Shown: piece by piece, positions 27,590 to 36,680 of the stretch
Layout: every line of letters begins with the position of its first letter
Position numbering within the stretch: the first letter of the stretch is position 1
Origin: Bacteroidaceae bacterium
GTDB taxonomy: Bacteria; Bacteroidota; Bacteroidia; Bacteroidales; Bacteroidaceae
Direction of reading: 5' to 3'
Assembly (NCBI GenBank): GCA_024401275.1
Contig: JAKSLJ010000027.1
Location: forward strand, 1 to 48,106
Length of the DNA stretch: 48,106 nt
Translations under genes and position numbers: made by a program
The notes under the pieces: model-generated
What the model saw: the letters and a program-made list of their open reading frames with translations, nothing else
Databases searched by the model: none
What the model was told of the DNA's origin: nothing

Positions 27590-29653
27590 ATGATGAAAAG
27601 AACTATTCTGCACTCTGCTTTTTGCTTTCTGCTCTCTACAGCATTAAGCATAAATACATTTGCCAACGACGGTAAATGGAATATATACCTTTCTTACAAC
27701 GGCACGCCACAGGACATTGAGTCGGCTGACAAGAAGATTTATGTACAGGCTAATAATGGTCTGTATTCTTATAATCGTAATGACGGTAGCATTGAGACTT
27801 ACAACAAGCTTAATCTTCTCTCTGACATTGATGTTCAGTACATTGCATGGGCTAAGGCTGTGAAGAAACTTGTTGTGATCTACAACAACGGAAACATTGA
27901 CCTTATCTGCAACAATGCTACGGAAACTGAGAACATCTCCGACTATTTCAATAAGTTTACTACCGACGACAAGACCATCAACGGCCTTTATGTGAAAGAT
28001 AACATACTGCTGCTTGCCACTAATTTCGGTATTGTGAAAATAGACATTCGCAAAGCCGAGATAATGGAAACCTATAATCTTGCGCAGAAATTCCAAAAGG
28101 CTGGCATGGACGATAAGTTCATCTACGGTCTTAGTAATAATACGCTTTACAAAGGAACTCGCACAAAGAATCTTATAGATCCTAACAGTTGGACTAAGGA
28201 AGAGTGGAAAGGACAGTTTGATTTCCGTACCGTAAACGACGAAATTAACGCTGAAGACAAGGCAATCGTGGAAAACATCAAAATGGACGATTCGCCAAAG
28301 AATAACCAAATTTCGAGCTTGTTGTTTGATAACGGCAGATTGATAGTTACAGCTGGCGGATTGAGAGAAGGAGTGGACAAGGCTTCAAACTATATAAAAC
28401 CTGCCATCTGCGAATACAGCAGAAAGAGCGGCTGGAAACATTATGACGAGATAGTAAGTGCTGTCCAAGTAAGAGGAAACAGGGATTTTTATCAGATAGC
28501 CGTCAATCCAGCCGACCACAACAATGTTTTTGCAGGAACATGGGGAAATGGCATCTTTGAATTTTATAACGGTAAACTTATAGGCAACTATACTGCTGCC
28601 ACTCACGACATCATAAAAAGTGCCGTTGAAGGCAGTAATGATTATGTTGTAACTACAGCACTATGCTTCACAAAGCCTAACCAGCTTTATATCTACAACG
28701 GAATGTCTGAAAATGCCATTCTAAACTATGACTGCACTACAAAGAGCTTTACGGCTACAAGTCCAGATGAAGTAATGCAACTTGAAGGCAGAACAAAAAG
28801 CTGCTCAAAGATTTACAGAATGATGGCGGATTCGCGTGGAACGATTTGGATGGGAACTTATGATCCAACTTATATGGCTTTGTTTTCATATAATCCGCAG
28901 ACAAATAAAGTCAATACATACAACACTTTCACTAATCAGGACGGTTCAGCAATTTCTGTTCCTGTACACATAGAGGATGTGGCAGAAGACAGATTGGGAA
29001 ATATCTGGGTGGCTACTGATGTAGGTCCTATATTGCTAAATCAGCAACTCATTGATAATCCGCAACAGGGTTTTTATCAGGTCAAGGTGCCACGCAATGA
29101 CGGCACGAACTTCGCTGATTATCTTATGTCTGGAATACCTTTGACCTGCATAGCCATAGATGAGGCTGACAATAAGTGGTTCGGAACTTTGGGCAACGGC
29201 GTCTACTGTATTTCAGCCGACAATATGGAGCAGATTTATCACTTTACTACAGCAAATTCTGCCCTACTTTGCGACGATATAAAGGACATAAAGATAGACA
29301 ACGAGACGGGCGAAGTGTTCATTGCCACAGACAAGGGACTTTGTTCCTATCTCTCAGGCATAACAAAGTCTAACGAGGAGATGTCAAATGACAATGTCTG
29401 GGCTTTCCCTAACCCTGTGACTCCTGACTACGACGGAGAAATAACCATCTGCGGACTTTCCTTTGCTTCGAAAATAACTATAACCACAGCTTCAGGTGCA
29501 TTCGTGACAGAGGGAATTTCTTCTGGCGGTACTTTCAAGTGGGATGGCCGCGACAGAACAGGAAAACGAGTAGCAAGTGGTGTTTATATGGTTCATTCAG
29601 CAACAAGCGAAGGCGAAAAAGGAGTGGTTTGCAAGGTGGCTATTATCAATTAA
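27590..29653 (+). CDS. porZ: PorZ-like T9SS beta-propeller protein
   Basis: The 687-residue product starts with a signal peptide (ILHSAFCFLLSTALSINTFA) and continues WNIYLSYNGTPQDIESADKK, a pattern typical of the N-terminal propeller of PorZ. Two-component-regulator-type propeller blades follow (GTIWMGTYDPTYMAL, GNIWVATDVGPI, NKWFGTLGNGVYCI). The C-terminus (NPVTPDYDGEITI, GRDRTGKRVASGVYMV) has a T9SS-type tail. PorZ is a surface component of the T9SS attachment complex and delivers anionic LPS to cargo in Porphyromonas gingivalis, where it is about 90 residues longer. Here it sits among glycan genes. Another propeller lipoprotein function is possible. The signal peptide includes TTCTGCA-like heptamers. 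Confidence 0.65.
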   Translation: MMKRTILHSAFCFLLSTALSINTFANDGKWNIYLSYNGTPQDIESADKKIYVQANNGLYSYNRNDGSIETYNKLNLLSDIDVQYIAWAKAVKKLVVIYNNGNIDLICNNATETENISDYFNKFTTDDKTINGLYVKDNILLLATNFGIVKIDIRKAEIMETYNLAQKFQKAGMDDKFIYGLSNNTLYKGTRTKNLIDPNSWTKEEWKGQFDFRTVNDEINAEDKAIVENIKMDDSPKNNQISSLLFDNGRLIVTAGGLREGVDKASNYIKPAICEYSRKSGWKHYDEIVSAVQVRGNRDFYQIAVNPADHNNVFAGTWGNGIFEFYNGKLIGNYTAATHDIIKSAVEGSNDYVVTTALCFTKPNQLYIYNGMSENAILNYDCTTKSFTATSPDEVMQLEGRTKSCSKIYRMMADSRGTIWMGTYDPTYMALFSYNPQTNKVNTYNTFTNQDGSAISVPVHIEDVAEDRLGNIWVATDVGPILLNQQLIDNPQQGFYQVKVPRNDGTNFADYLMSGIPLTCIAIDEADNKWFGTLGNGVYCISADNMEQIYHFTTANSALLCDDIKDIKIDNETGEVFIATDKGLCSYLSGITKSNEEMSNDNVWAFPNPVTPDYDGEITICGLSFASKITITTASGAFVTEGISSGGTFKWDGRDRTGKRVASGVYMVHSATSEGEKGVVCKVAIIN

Positions 29654-29656
29654 ACT

Positions 29657-30559
29657 ATGACTCTATCCATTCTTATCCCTACATATAACGACTCATGCCT
29701 TGCCCTTGCAAACAATCTGCAAAGGCAGATAGACGATTTCATTACATTAAGAAACAATGTAGGAGTGGAACTTATAATAGCTGACGACTGCAGCACAAAC
29801 TCTGCTATAATAGAAGAAAACAGTAAGATAAACTCACTACAGAACTGTCGCGTTATCCGTGCTGAGCATAATCTTGGTCGCGCTGGCATACGAAACTTCC
29901 TTGCTGACAATGCCAAGGGAGATTGGTTGCTCTTCATAGACGGCGACATGAAAATGAAGAATGACAAATTTCTTGAGAAATACATTGACTCCATTGTAGA
30001 TGTGGAAACACAAGTGGTTTATGGCGGCTACTGCATAGACAATAGCAATGAAGACAATCTGAAAGGAAATCTAAGATATAAGGCTGAGCGTGAGGCAGAA
30101 TCAAAGAAAACACTTAGCGCCAGAAAAAATCATCCTTACAATCATTTTCATACGGCTAATTTCCTAATTCGCAGCGATATTTTCCATAAGATTCGCTTCA
30201 ACGACGAAATGAAGTTATATGGTTTTGAGGATGTTCTCTTCGGTAAACAGCTTAAGGAAAATGGTTTTGCAATAAAGCATATAGATAATCCTGTATATTT
30301 TGTTGATTTTGAGACAAATGCAGAATATCTCCGCAAAACGGAAGAATCCATAAAGACTCAGCAGCAGTTTGCGGATCTTATTGGTGATTATTCAACTCTT
30401 ATCCGTACTCATCGCACTATAAAGAATCTGCACCTCACCTGGCTGCTTACCATTATAAACAAATGTTTTGGCAGTAAAATAAAAGCTAATATATTGGGAA
30501 ATAATCCAAGTTTATTTGCCTTTAAGCTTTACAAACTATTGAAGATGACAAAAGGATAA
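29657..30559 (+). CDS. Family 2 glycosyltransferase
   Basis: The 300-residue product opens MTLSILIPTYNDSCLALANN, has IADDCSTNSAI (nucleotide-binding acidic pair), NLGRAGIRNFLADNAKG and the DXD-like motif IDGDMKM, all GT2 features. It starts three bases after the PorZ-like stop, so the two are likely to be co-transcribed. It is more AT-rich than the early genes of the window, as are the next two. The sugar and acceptor are unknown. Confidence 0.88.
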   Translation: MTLSILIPTYNDSCLALANNLQRQIDDFITLRNNVGVELIIADDCSTNSAIIEENSKINSLQNCRVIRAEHNLGRAGIRNFLADNAKGDWLLFIDGDMKMKNDKFLEKYIDSIVDVETQVVYGGYCIDNSNEDNLKGNLRYKAEREAESKKTLSARKNHPYNHFHTANFLIRSDIFHKIRFNDEMKLYGFEDVLFGKQLKENGFAIKHIDNPVYFVDFETNAEYLRKTEESIKTQQQFADLIGDYSTLIRTHRTIKNLHLTWLLTIINKCFGSKIKANILGNNPSLFAFKLYKLLKMTKG

Positions 30560-30610
30560 AGAAAATAGTTTAATGTAGAAAGCTTAAAGTGAAAATAATA
30601 AAGATAAAAA

Positions 30611-31678
30611 ATGAAAATAAACGGCAGAATAATAAAGCTAATTTTATTGAAACTGAAAAAACTTAGTTTCAGTAAAAATACTTTTAAATATATACACAAC
30701 AGATGCAGAAAGCTTTTGTTCAATCCACACAAACATCTTCATCTGCCTTATCCAACAGGCTTGATGCTGGAGTTGGGAAACAGATGTAATCTGCATTGCA
30801 TTATCTGTCCGAGAGAATATGATTTCGGAAAACAAATGAACCAAGGTTTCATGAAGCCTGAACAGGTTTATAAAATAGTGGATGAGATTTACCCTTATCT
30901 TGACTCTATAGGACTGACCGGATTGGGCGAAACTTTTCTTTATCCAGAATTGTTGGAAGTGTGCAAATATATAAAGGAAAAGAGAAAAGACATAATAATT
31001 ACTCTGTCCACTAATGCTCACTTCAAGAACTATCTTGAAAAGGCTCTTCCTATAATGCCATACATTGACAGTCTGCAAATATCGGTTGACGGAATAGGAG
31101 AAACATACGAGGCTATTCGTCCTAATACGGACTTTAACTATATAGCAAACAATATACGCGAACTTGTAAAAGCCAGCAAGAATACTGTCATAATGCTCAA
31201 TACTGTCATTACGATAGAAAATTACAAGCATCTGCTTCCTATTGTAGAGTTTGCGCATCAGGTAGGTATTAAGTATGTTAATTTCAACTATATAAACCTG
31301 GCTTCAATACCGGAAAAGAGACAACAATACAATGATTTCTTCAAGAGTAGCGAACTGGAAGAAACCATAAATGAGTTTATACGCGAAAGTGCTGCATATA
31401 CGGATGTAAACATTACTATACCTAATTTGGAACATGGTAATGGTTGCTTCCAAAACTGCGATGCTTTGTGGCACCACCACTACATAACATGGGACGGATA
31501 TCTCGTTCCTTGCTGCGCTAAACCTTTCCCAAAGGAATTGCACTTAGGAAATGTCTTTGAAGAAGGAAGTTTAATGAAGGTTTTGAATGGAGAAAAAGCC
31601 AAGAAGCTTAGAAAATTGTGGCAAGAAAACAAAACCATAGCTTTCTGCAATGAATGTAACGCTATATGCGGATATTAA
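30611..31678 (+). CDS. Radical SAM/SPASM protein
   Basis: The 355-residue product has the radical SAM cluster motif CNLHCIICPRE (CxxxCxxC, in LELGNRCNLHC) and a C-terminal SPASM-like region with cysteines in GCFQNCDALW, VPCCAKPF and FCNECNAICGY, which would bind auxiliary Fe-S clusters. Related proteins are frequent in surface polysaccharide loci, but the reaction is not known. It begins 51 bases after a GT2 gene and overlaps the longest version of the acyltransferase gene, so it belongs to the same operon. A peptide-modifying role is less likely because no precursor peptide gene is seen. Confidence 0.82.
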   Translation: MKINGRIIKLILLKLKKLSFSKNTFKYIHNRCRKLLFNPHKHLHLPYPTGLMLELGNRCNLHCIICPREYDFGKQMNQGFMKPEQVYKIVDEIYPYLDSIGLTGLGETFLYPELLEVCKYIKEKRKDIIITLSTNAHFKNYLEKALPIMPYIDSLQISVDGIGETYEAIRPNTDFNYIANNIRELVKASKNTVIMLNTVITIENYKHLLPIVEFAHQVGIKYVNFNYINLASIPEKRQQYNDFFKSSELEETINEFIRESAAYTDVNITIPNLEHGNGCFQNCDALWHHHYITWDGYLVPCCAKPFPKELHLGNVFEEGSLMKVLNGEKAKKLRKLWQENKTIAFCNECNAICGY

Positions 31679-31683
31679 TAAAT

Positions 31684-33537
31684 ATGGAAAATACTTCGGC
31701 TAAAAAGCGATATGAATATATAGATTTCCTAAAGGGAATAGCTATCATAGCTGTTCTGACTTATCATGGAGGATATATGCCCTCAGGTTTTCTGGGTGTA
31801 GAATTATTCTTTGTTATAAGCGGATTTCTTACTATACCTTCACTAATAAACAAGATTGTTGATGGAAATTTCTCATATATCATCTTTTTAAGAAACAGAT
31901 TGCTGAGGTTGTTGCCATTAATAGTACTTGCTATTGCTGTTTCTCTCGTTGCCGGATATTTTCTCATGTTGCCTGATCACTATGAAAACTTAAGTCAGGC
32001 TTCTGTTGCTGCTGGTACTATGTCAGAAAATATACTTTCGGCTATTACTACCGGTAACTATTGGAATACGGAAAACGAATTCCGCCCTCTTATGCACCTT
32101 TGGTATGTAGGAGTTTTATTCCAGTTCTATATATTCTTCCCACCAATATTATGGATTATAAAGAGAATTTTCAATAATAAAGAGAAGGAAAAACAAAGAA
32201 TAATATTGAGAACAGCTCTTCTGACTGTTTTCTTCTGTTCATTATTGTTGTTCTTGTTTACAGAGGATGAAACTATCAGTTTCTATGGTTTGCATTGCCG
32301 CTTTCATGAGATAGCAGCAGGAGGATTAATAGGAATGATAGTAAATAATGGTGCAAGCGTTGATAGAAATATATCATTCAATAGAATAACTCCATTTGCT
32401 ACTGCTGCAATAATAATTATAACATTTTCGTCACTGATATATGTAATATCAGGTACTGAGATAAATACCAATTATATAATAGGCAGCAATGAAGAAATCC
32501 GCACTTATCTTCTTTTTCCTAAAAAAGTAGGACTTTTAAGCATTGAGATTCTTACACTTATATCGCTTTATGCTTTACCTACAAATAGAATAGACAATGC
32601 TCTGTTCAGATCACTCTGCTGGTTAGGAAAAATCAGTTTTGGCATTTTTATATGGCATCAAATAATAATAGCTTTCTGCAGATATAGCTTCTATCCTAAT
32701 TTGGAAATTGCGGCATTTGCGATTTGCGGCGTATTGTCCTTTATACTTGCTTACATAAGCTATATATTATTGGAGAAAAGAATTAAGTATTCATGGAAAC
32801 AGTTCTTTGCATGGATAACTGCTGATGTGCTTCTTGTTGCATTAAGCTTTTTCATATATTTGCATTCTGGAGTGGTACGCGATGTGCCTGAACTGGATGT
32901 TTATTTAGGAAAAGAACATAGAGGAATGTTTGCTGAATATTGCGATCGTATATATCAATATGACTCTATCGACTTCAATAGCAATAAAATTCCTATGCTT
33001 CTTGTAGGTAATAGCTTTGCAAGAGATTTTGGAAATGTTATCCTGGAATCTGATTATTGTGATAATGTTTCGTTCAAATACATCGAAGATTGGGATTATT
33101 ATGCAGACAATGATTTGCAGGAAATTTCTAAATTCAATCTTATATTCTGCTTCTGCAAAAAAGATGAAATTCCTGAATATGTATTGAAAAATATAAACAA
33201 AAAATGTAGGATTATAGGCATTGGCACTAAGAACTATGGTACTAATGACGGCGTTTTCAATAGAAACAAAAATATATATTCTGACTACACGAAGGTTGTA
33301 AAGCCTATAATTTCAGGCTATGTACAAGTTAATGAGAAATTGAAAAAAGAGTGGAAAGATGATTATATAGATTTTCTTAGCCCTACATTGGTTGATAGCA
33401 CTCATGTTCGCATCTTCACAGACGATGGCCATTACATAAGTCACGACGGAAGACATCTTACTCCTGCTGGTGCTAAATGGTACGCAACTAAAGTAGTAAA
33501 TAATGAACTTAAGAAGTATTTAAGTAAAAATAAGTGA
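31684..33537 (+). CDS. Acyltransferase-3 / SGNH O-acyltransferase
   Basis: The 617-residue product has an N-terminal OafA/YrhL-type acyltransferase-3 domain (YIDFLKGIAIIAVLTYHGGY, ELFFVISGFL, HLWYVGVLFQFY) with about ten membrane helices, then a periplasmic SGNH domain with the serine in VGNSFARDF and the Asp/His pair in DGRHLTPAGA. This arrangement O-acetylates LPS or capsule sugars. I chose ATG 31684, five bases after the radical SAM stop; ATG 31666 would add six residues and overlap that gene. It ends in a hairpin terminator. Confidence 0.88.
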   Translation: MENTSAKKRYEYIDFLKGIAIIAVLTYHGGYMPSGFLGVELFFVISGFLTIPSLINKIVDGNFSYIIFLRNRLLRLLPLIVLAIAVSLVAGYFLMLPDHYENLSQASVAAGTMSENILSAITTGNYWNTENEFRPLMHLWYVGVLFQFYIFFPPILWIIKRIFNNKEKEKQRIILRTALLTVFFCSLLLFLFTEDETISFYGLHCRFHEIAAGGLIGMIVNNGASVDRNISFNRITPFATAAIIIITFSSLIYVISGTEINTNYIIGSNEEIRTYLLFPKKVGLLSIEILTLISLYALPTNRIDNALFRSLCWLGKISFGIFIWHQIIIAFCRYSFYPNLEIAAFAICGVLSFILAYISYILLEKRIKYSWKQFFAWITADVLLVALSFFIYLHSGVVRDVPELDVYLGKEHRGMFAEYCDRIYQYDSIDFNSNKIPMLLVGNSFARDFGNVILESDYCDNVSFKYIEDWDYYADNDLQEISKFNLIFCFCKKDEIPEYVLKNINKKCRIIGIGTKNYGTNDGVFNRNKNIYSDYTKVVKPIISGYVQVNEKLKKEWKDDYIDFLSPTLVDSTHVRIFTDDGHYISHDGRHLTPAGAKWYATKVVNNELKKYLSKNK

Positions 33538-33558
33538 GCATGATTGCTCACTTATTTA
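33531..33558. terminator. Terminator after the acyltransferase operon
   Basis: TAAGTGAGCA and TGCTCACTTA form a perfect 10-base stem with a TGAT loop and a T-rich tail. The TGA stop codon lies in the left arm. Confidence 0.8.
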
Positions 33559-33649
33559 TTTTAATATAAAACCAAGAAGCCCCAGTGCTTGAAGCGTCAG
33601 CTTCAAGTCTATCGCCACATTTCCCGAAATTTTACTTTCGGTCTCTAAA

Positions 33650-34300
33650 TCATTTTTCAAAATGCTGATAGTCCTTGACTGTACGCCAATCACCTCCCCA
33701 GCGAAATCCGTACTTCTTGAAAATCCTTACTACAGCGGGCGTTATTGTATAAGGATAGATATTTGTCCTATTAACATATTTCTCCGCAGTAACGGGCTGC
33801 AATGAGCCTGGTTTATAGCCTTTCGGATTGGTTCTGTCTATCTTGAAACATGGATTATAGAGCGTATTCAAGTCTATTGCCATGCCACGAGAATGCTTTG
33901 AAAGATTCTTGGAGCCTTTCACAACACGATAGCAGAAGGCTGAGGAGTTGTTTTCCCGCATGGAATTTTCATCTACTGCACCGTAATCATCTATCAGTTG
34001 AATGCGCTGAATAGGGTACTTTATATTGTAGAGTTCCTTGAAGATTGCTATTACATCATTAGCTATAGACTTATTTACTATAAGTTCTCCATGCTTTATT
34101 TTTCCGTCAGCATCATAATGAAGCACACGAAGATAGCGCAAGTCATTGAGAGAGATCTGCGCACCTTTCTCCGGATATGATTTTCCCATTATCCTCGCCT
34201 TCACAGCATCGCTGATAAGCGAAATGGAAAATCCTTCCGTCTGTGCCTTTACCGCTATACAGCAGAGAGACATTAATATATATAATAATACCTTCTTCAT
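33650..34300 (-). CDS. Secreted M15-type peptidase
   Basis: About 216 residues with a signal peptide (MKKVLLYILMSLCCIAVKAQ). The C-terminal half carries the M15 zinc ligands: His and Asp in SKHSRGMAIDLN and a final His in DYQHFEK, with the Trp-rich GFRWGGDW before it. M15 enzymes cut D-Ala or L-Ala-D-Glu bonds in peptidoglycan peptides; this short form is closest to the VanY-like/endolysin-like group (M15_4). I chose the ATG at 34300; the frame opens at a GTG (34339) inside a palindromic repeat, which would give an implausible leader. It is exported to the periplasm. Confidence 0.85.
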   Translation of the reverse strand: MKKVLLYILMSLCCIAVKAQTEGFSISLISDAVKARIMGKSYPEKGAQISLNDLRYLRVLHYDADGKIKHGELIVNKSIANDVIAIFKELYNIKYPIQRIQLIDDYGAVDENSMRENNSSAFCYRVVKGSKNLSKHSRGMAIDLNTLYNPCFKIDRTNPKGYKPGSLQPVTAEKYVNRTNIYPYTITPAVVRIFKKYGFRWGGDWRTVKDYQHFEK

Positions 34301-34309
34301 TACTAAATT

Positions 34310-34411
34310 TGCACAAAAGGGTCTGACCCCTTTGTGCACTTTTTGGAAACGACGGCCTCATAGCGTCGTTAATGGGCGAACTTCCCTCCCTCCAGTGGGG
34401 GAGTAGGAGGG
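34310..34411. repeat. Nest of three palindromes between nadA and the M15 gene
   Basis: Three hairpins stand side by side: TGCACAAAAGGGTC facing GACCCCTTTGTGCA (34310-34338, one mismatch), AACGACG/CGTCGTT (34348-34370), and a GC-rich element (CCCTCCCTCC facing GGGGGAGTAGGAGGGGG, 34383-34411) of the same family as the queH insertion. They fill almost the whole gap upstream of the M15 gene. Confidence 0.75.
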
Positions 34412-34413
34412 GG

Positions 34414-35403
34414 TCATGACATTTCCAACATCTTATTGATGCACTTCACAGCCTCCTTAGCTGTTTCCTCTGGCACATCAACTGTTGGCCATTCGTATTT
34501 CAGCGCATTGTAGATTTTAAGCAGCGAGTTCTTCTTCATATATTCACACTCATTGCAGCTGCAACCTACGCTACCTTCTGAAATCTCTGGTGGCACTGGA
34601 ATGAAGTTTACGTCTGGACATGACTTCTGCATCTCATGGAGAATACCGCTTTCTGTTACTACGATAAACTCCTTTTCCTCAGGATGCTGCTGACAGTACT
34701 TCAAGATAACGGCAGTAGAGCCAATAATGTCTGCGCAAGCGAGAACCTCACTCTTACATTCAGGATGTGCAAGCACCTTAGCTCCTGCGTGTTCTTTCTT
34801 GAGCTTTGCAATAGCAGCTACTGAGAAGCGCTCATGAACATGGCAACCGCCGTTCCAGAGAAGCATCTCCCTGCCAGTTACGCTATTAATATATGAACCG
34901 AGGTTCTTGTCCGGACCAAAGATGATCTTCGCATCCTTTGGAAGCTGATCAACAACTTTCTTTGCGTTTCCGGAAGTTACGCAGACATCAGTAAGCGCCT
35001 TTACGGCAGCTGTCGTATTAACATAACTTACCACCATGTGATCCGGATGTTCTGCCTTGAAAGCCTTCAAATCCTCTGCCTTGCATGAATCAGCAAGCGA
35101 ACAACCGGCAGTCAAGTCAGGACAGAGCACCATCTTCTCTGGACAAAGTATCTTGCAAGTCTCTGCCATGAAGTGTACACCACACATTATTATAATATCA
35201 GCCTCTGTCTTCTGCGCCTGCTGAGCGAGTGCGAGAGAGTCGCCTACAAAGTCGGCAATCTCCTGAATGTCGCCTGTAGTATAGTAGTGTGCCATGATAA
35301 CGGCATTCTTTTCCTTAGCAATGCGGCGAATTTCCTCTGCGAGGTTTACGCCTTCCTGTGCAGGCTTATCAATAAAGCCTTGGTTTATCCACGAGAATTT
35401 CAT
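34414..35403 (-). CDS. nadA: Quinolinate synthase A
   Basis: NadA condenses iminoaspartate with dihydroxyacetone phosphate to quinolinate, for NAD. The 329-residue product has IMAHYYTTGDIQEIADFVGD, the Fe-S ligand cysteines in MCGVHFMAETC, TDVCVTSGNA and GCSCNECEYM, and VTESGILHEM. The open frame begins at 35517, but the family start is MKFSWINQGF at 35403; the extra 38 residues are low-complexity and read through the AT-rich flank. nadB and nadC, its usual partners, are not in this window. The gene is flanked by a DnaA-box cluster on its 5' side. Confidence 0.95.
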   Translation of the reverse strand: MKFSWINQGFIDKPAQEGVNLAEEIRRIAKEKNAVIMAHYYTTGDIQEIADFVGDSLALAQQAQKTEADIIIMCGVHFMAETCKILCPEKMVLCPDLTAGCSLADSCKAEDLKAFKAEHPDHMVVSYVNTTAAVKALTDVCVTSGNAKKVVDQLPKDAKIIFGPDKNLGSYINSVTGREMLLWNGGCHVHERFSVAAIAKLKKEHAGAKVLAHPECKSEVLACADIIGSTAVILKYCQQHPEEKEFIVVTESGILHEMQKSCPDVNFIPVPPEISEGSVGCSCNECEYMKKNSLLKIYNALKYEWPTVDVPEETAKEAVKCINKMLEMS

Positions 35404-35476
35404 TTGTAAACAATTAATTATTATATTCTTTTTCTGTTTTTTAAGAAAGAAAAAATTATGATTATGATGATACTTG

Positions 35477-35661
35477 TGTTGATATGTTGATAAGTGGTGT
35501 AAGTGTTTGAAAATCAATATTAAGTTATTAACAAACCGTATGTTTATATTCGTTTTATAACTTTTTACTTATCCACATTTCCTTGTTTTCCACACTCGGA
35601 GTGTTCATAACTCGTGAGTTATTGTAGTGTTTTCAACAAGTTATCAACATAGTTATCAACA
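35477..35661. other. DnaA-box cluster, possible replication origin
   Basis: A 275-base gap, very AT-rich, holds a perfect DnaA box TTATCCACA (35569-35577) and close variants: TTATCAACA at 35641-35649, 35653-35661 and, reversed, 35485-35493; TTTTCCACA at 35586-35594; TTTTCAACA at 35630-35638; TTATTAACA at 35525-35533; and a reversed ATATCAACA at 35477-35485. An inverted ATAACTC/GAGTTAT lies at 35607-35622. This density is typical of oriC or of a DnaA-regulated promoter. dnaA itself is not in the window, which is common in Bacteroidetes. Confidence 0.5.
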
Positions 35662-35678
35662 CTTTTTTTTAGGAAACC

Positions 35679-36680
35679 TTATTTCAACAGCTCTTCCAAT
35701 TCAGATGATTGAGCATTTCTTTTAACCATGAATCCGGCAGCATCAAGAATGATGTTATCGCTTATGCCATAGAATCCAAATGTCTTCATTATAGGACTTT
35801 CGAACATCTTTTCCTGGCAGATTATCTTTATGCCGACATCATTGTATTCAAGTTCGTTGGTTGCAACCTTTTTTGAAGCATCAAGACTTATCTTTACAGC
35901 ATTGAAATTATAGCCTTCTGAATTGATGTATTGCTTTACATTGCGGTCTATGTCATTATTATAATCCCATTGAGCGCTCATGTAGATAATGGTTTTCTTT
36001 CCTTTAAGCGACTCATTATCTATGGTGTTTCCCTTCACATCAGCGACAGAGAAACTCGGAAGTTTGCCTTTATTCTTTGCTTTAGCCAGATACTCAAGTT
36101 TCTGTATAAGCTCGTTGAGATAGCCGTTTTCTGTCTGAACCTTCTTTAGTTCCTTAGCCATCTTGAGCGTTTTTTCGTAATCAGGATTGGCTATTTTTAT
36201 AAAATATTTTTCCAAGAGCCAGATGGCAATCGTCGTCTTTGGATTGTTAAGTATTGTTTCTTCTGCCTTTTTCTGTATTTCAGGAGGTGACTGCTCGAAA
36301 GTTTCAATACGGAAAGTAGTCATCAGCTTGTTGTCTTCCGATCCACTGACAGTAAGATTATTAAGCTGTTGTGCATTTCCTTTCAGCGTAGCTTCATTAC
36401 CAGGTTCAGCAAAAACAGGTATTTCGCTGAAGTTAGGAAAAACAAGCACCAAAGTTCCCTTTCTGTCTATGTTGCGGCTATACTCAAATCTACCACCCAT
36501 TATTTGGATAGTATCTATGTTCTGAATAATGCCATCACTGCTATAGACATAGATGGTACCTTGGTCCATGTTGAGCAACTGACCATCAATTTCGAAGGTC
36601 TTGCCACCAGAACAAGCTGCGAATATAAATGCTACAGCCGCTATTATTATAATATGTAAAGTCTTTTTTATTTTCATCAC
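35679..36680 (-). CDS. DUF4369-type lipoprotein with thioredoxin-like domain
   Basis: The 333-residue product has a lipoprotein signal peptide (IIIIAAVAFIFAAC, lipobox Cys). The N-terminal part (FEIDGQLLNMDQGTIYVYSS, FAEPGNEATLKG) matches the DUF4369 beta domain common in Bacteroidetes, and the C-terminal part (LPSFSVADVKGNTI, KKTIIYMSAQWDYNNDI) has an AhpC/TlpA-like thioredoxin fold. The place where CxxC should be reads AQWDYN, so redox catalysis is unlikely. A GC-rich palindrome remnant lies in the short gap to the DUF2059 gene. It is surface- or periplasm-anchored; the function is unknown. Confidence 0.72.
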   Translation of the reverse strand: MMKIKKTLHIIIIAAVAFIFAACSGGKTFEIDGQLLNMDQGTIYVYSSDGIIQNIDTIQIMGGRFEYSRNIDRKGTLVLVFPNFSEIPVFAEPGNEATLKGNAQQLNNLTVSGSEDNKLMTTFRIETFEQSPPEIQKKAEETILNNPKTTIAIWLLEKYFIKIANPDYEKTLKMAKELKKVQTENGYLNELIQKLEYLAKAKNKGKLPSFSVADVKGNTIDNESLKGKKTIIYMSAQWDYNNDIDRNVKQYINSEGYNFNAVKISLDASKKVATNELEYNDVGIKIICQEKMFESPIMKTFGFYGISDNIILDAAGFMVKRNAQSSELEELLK

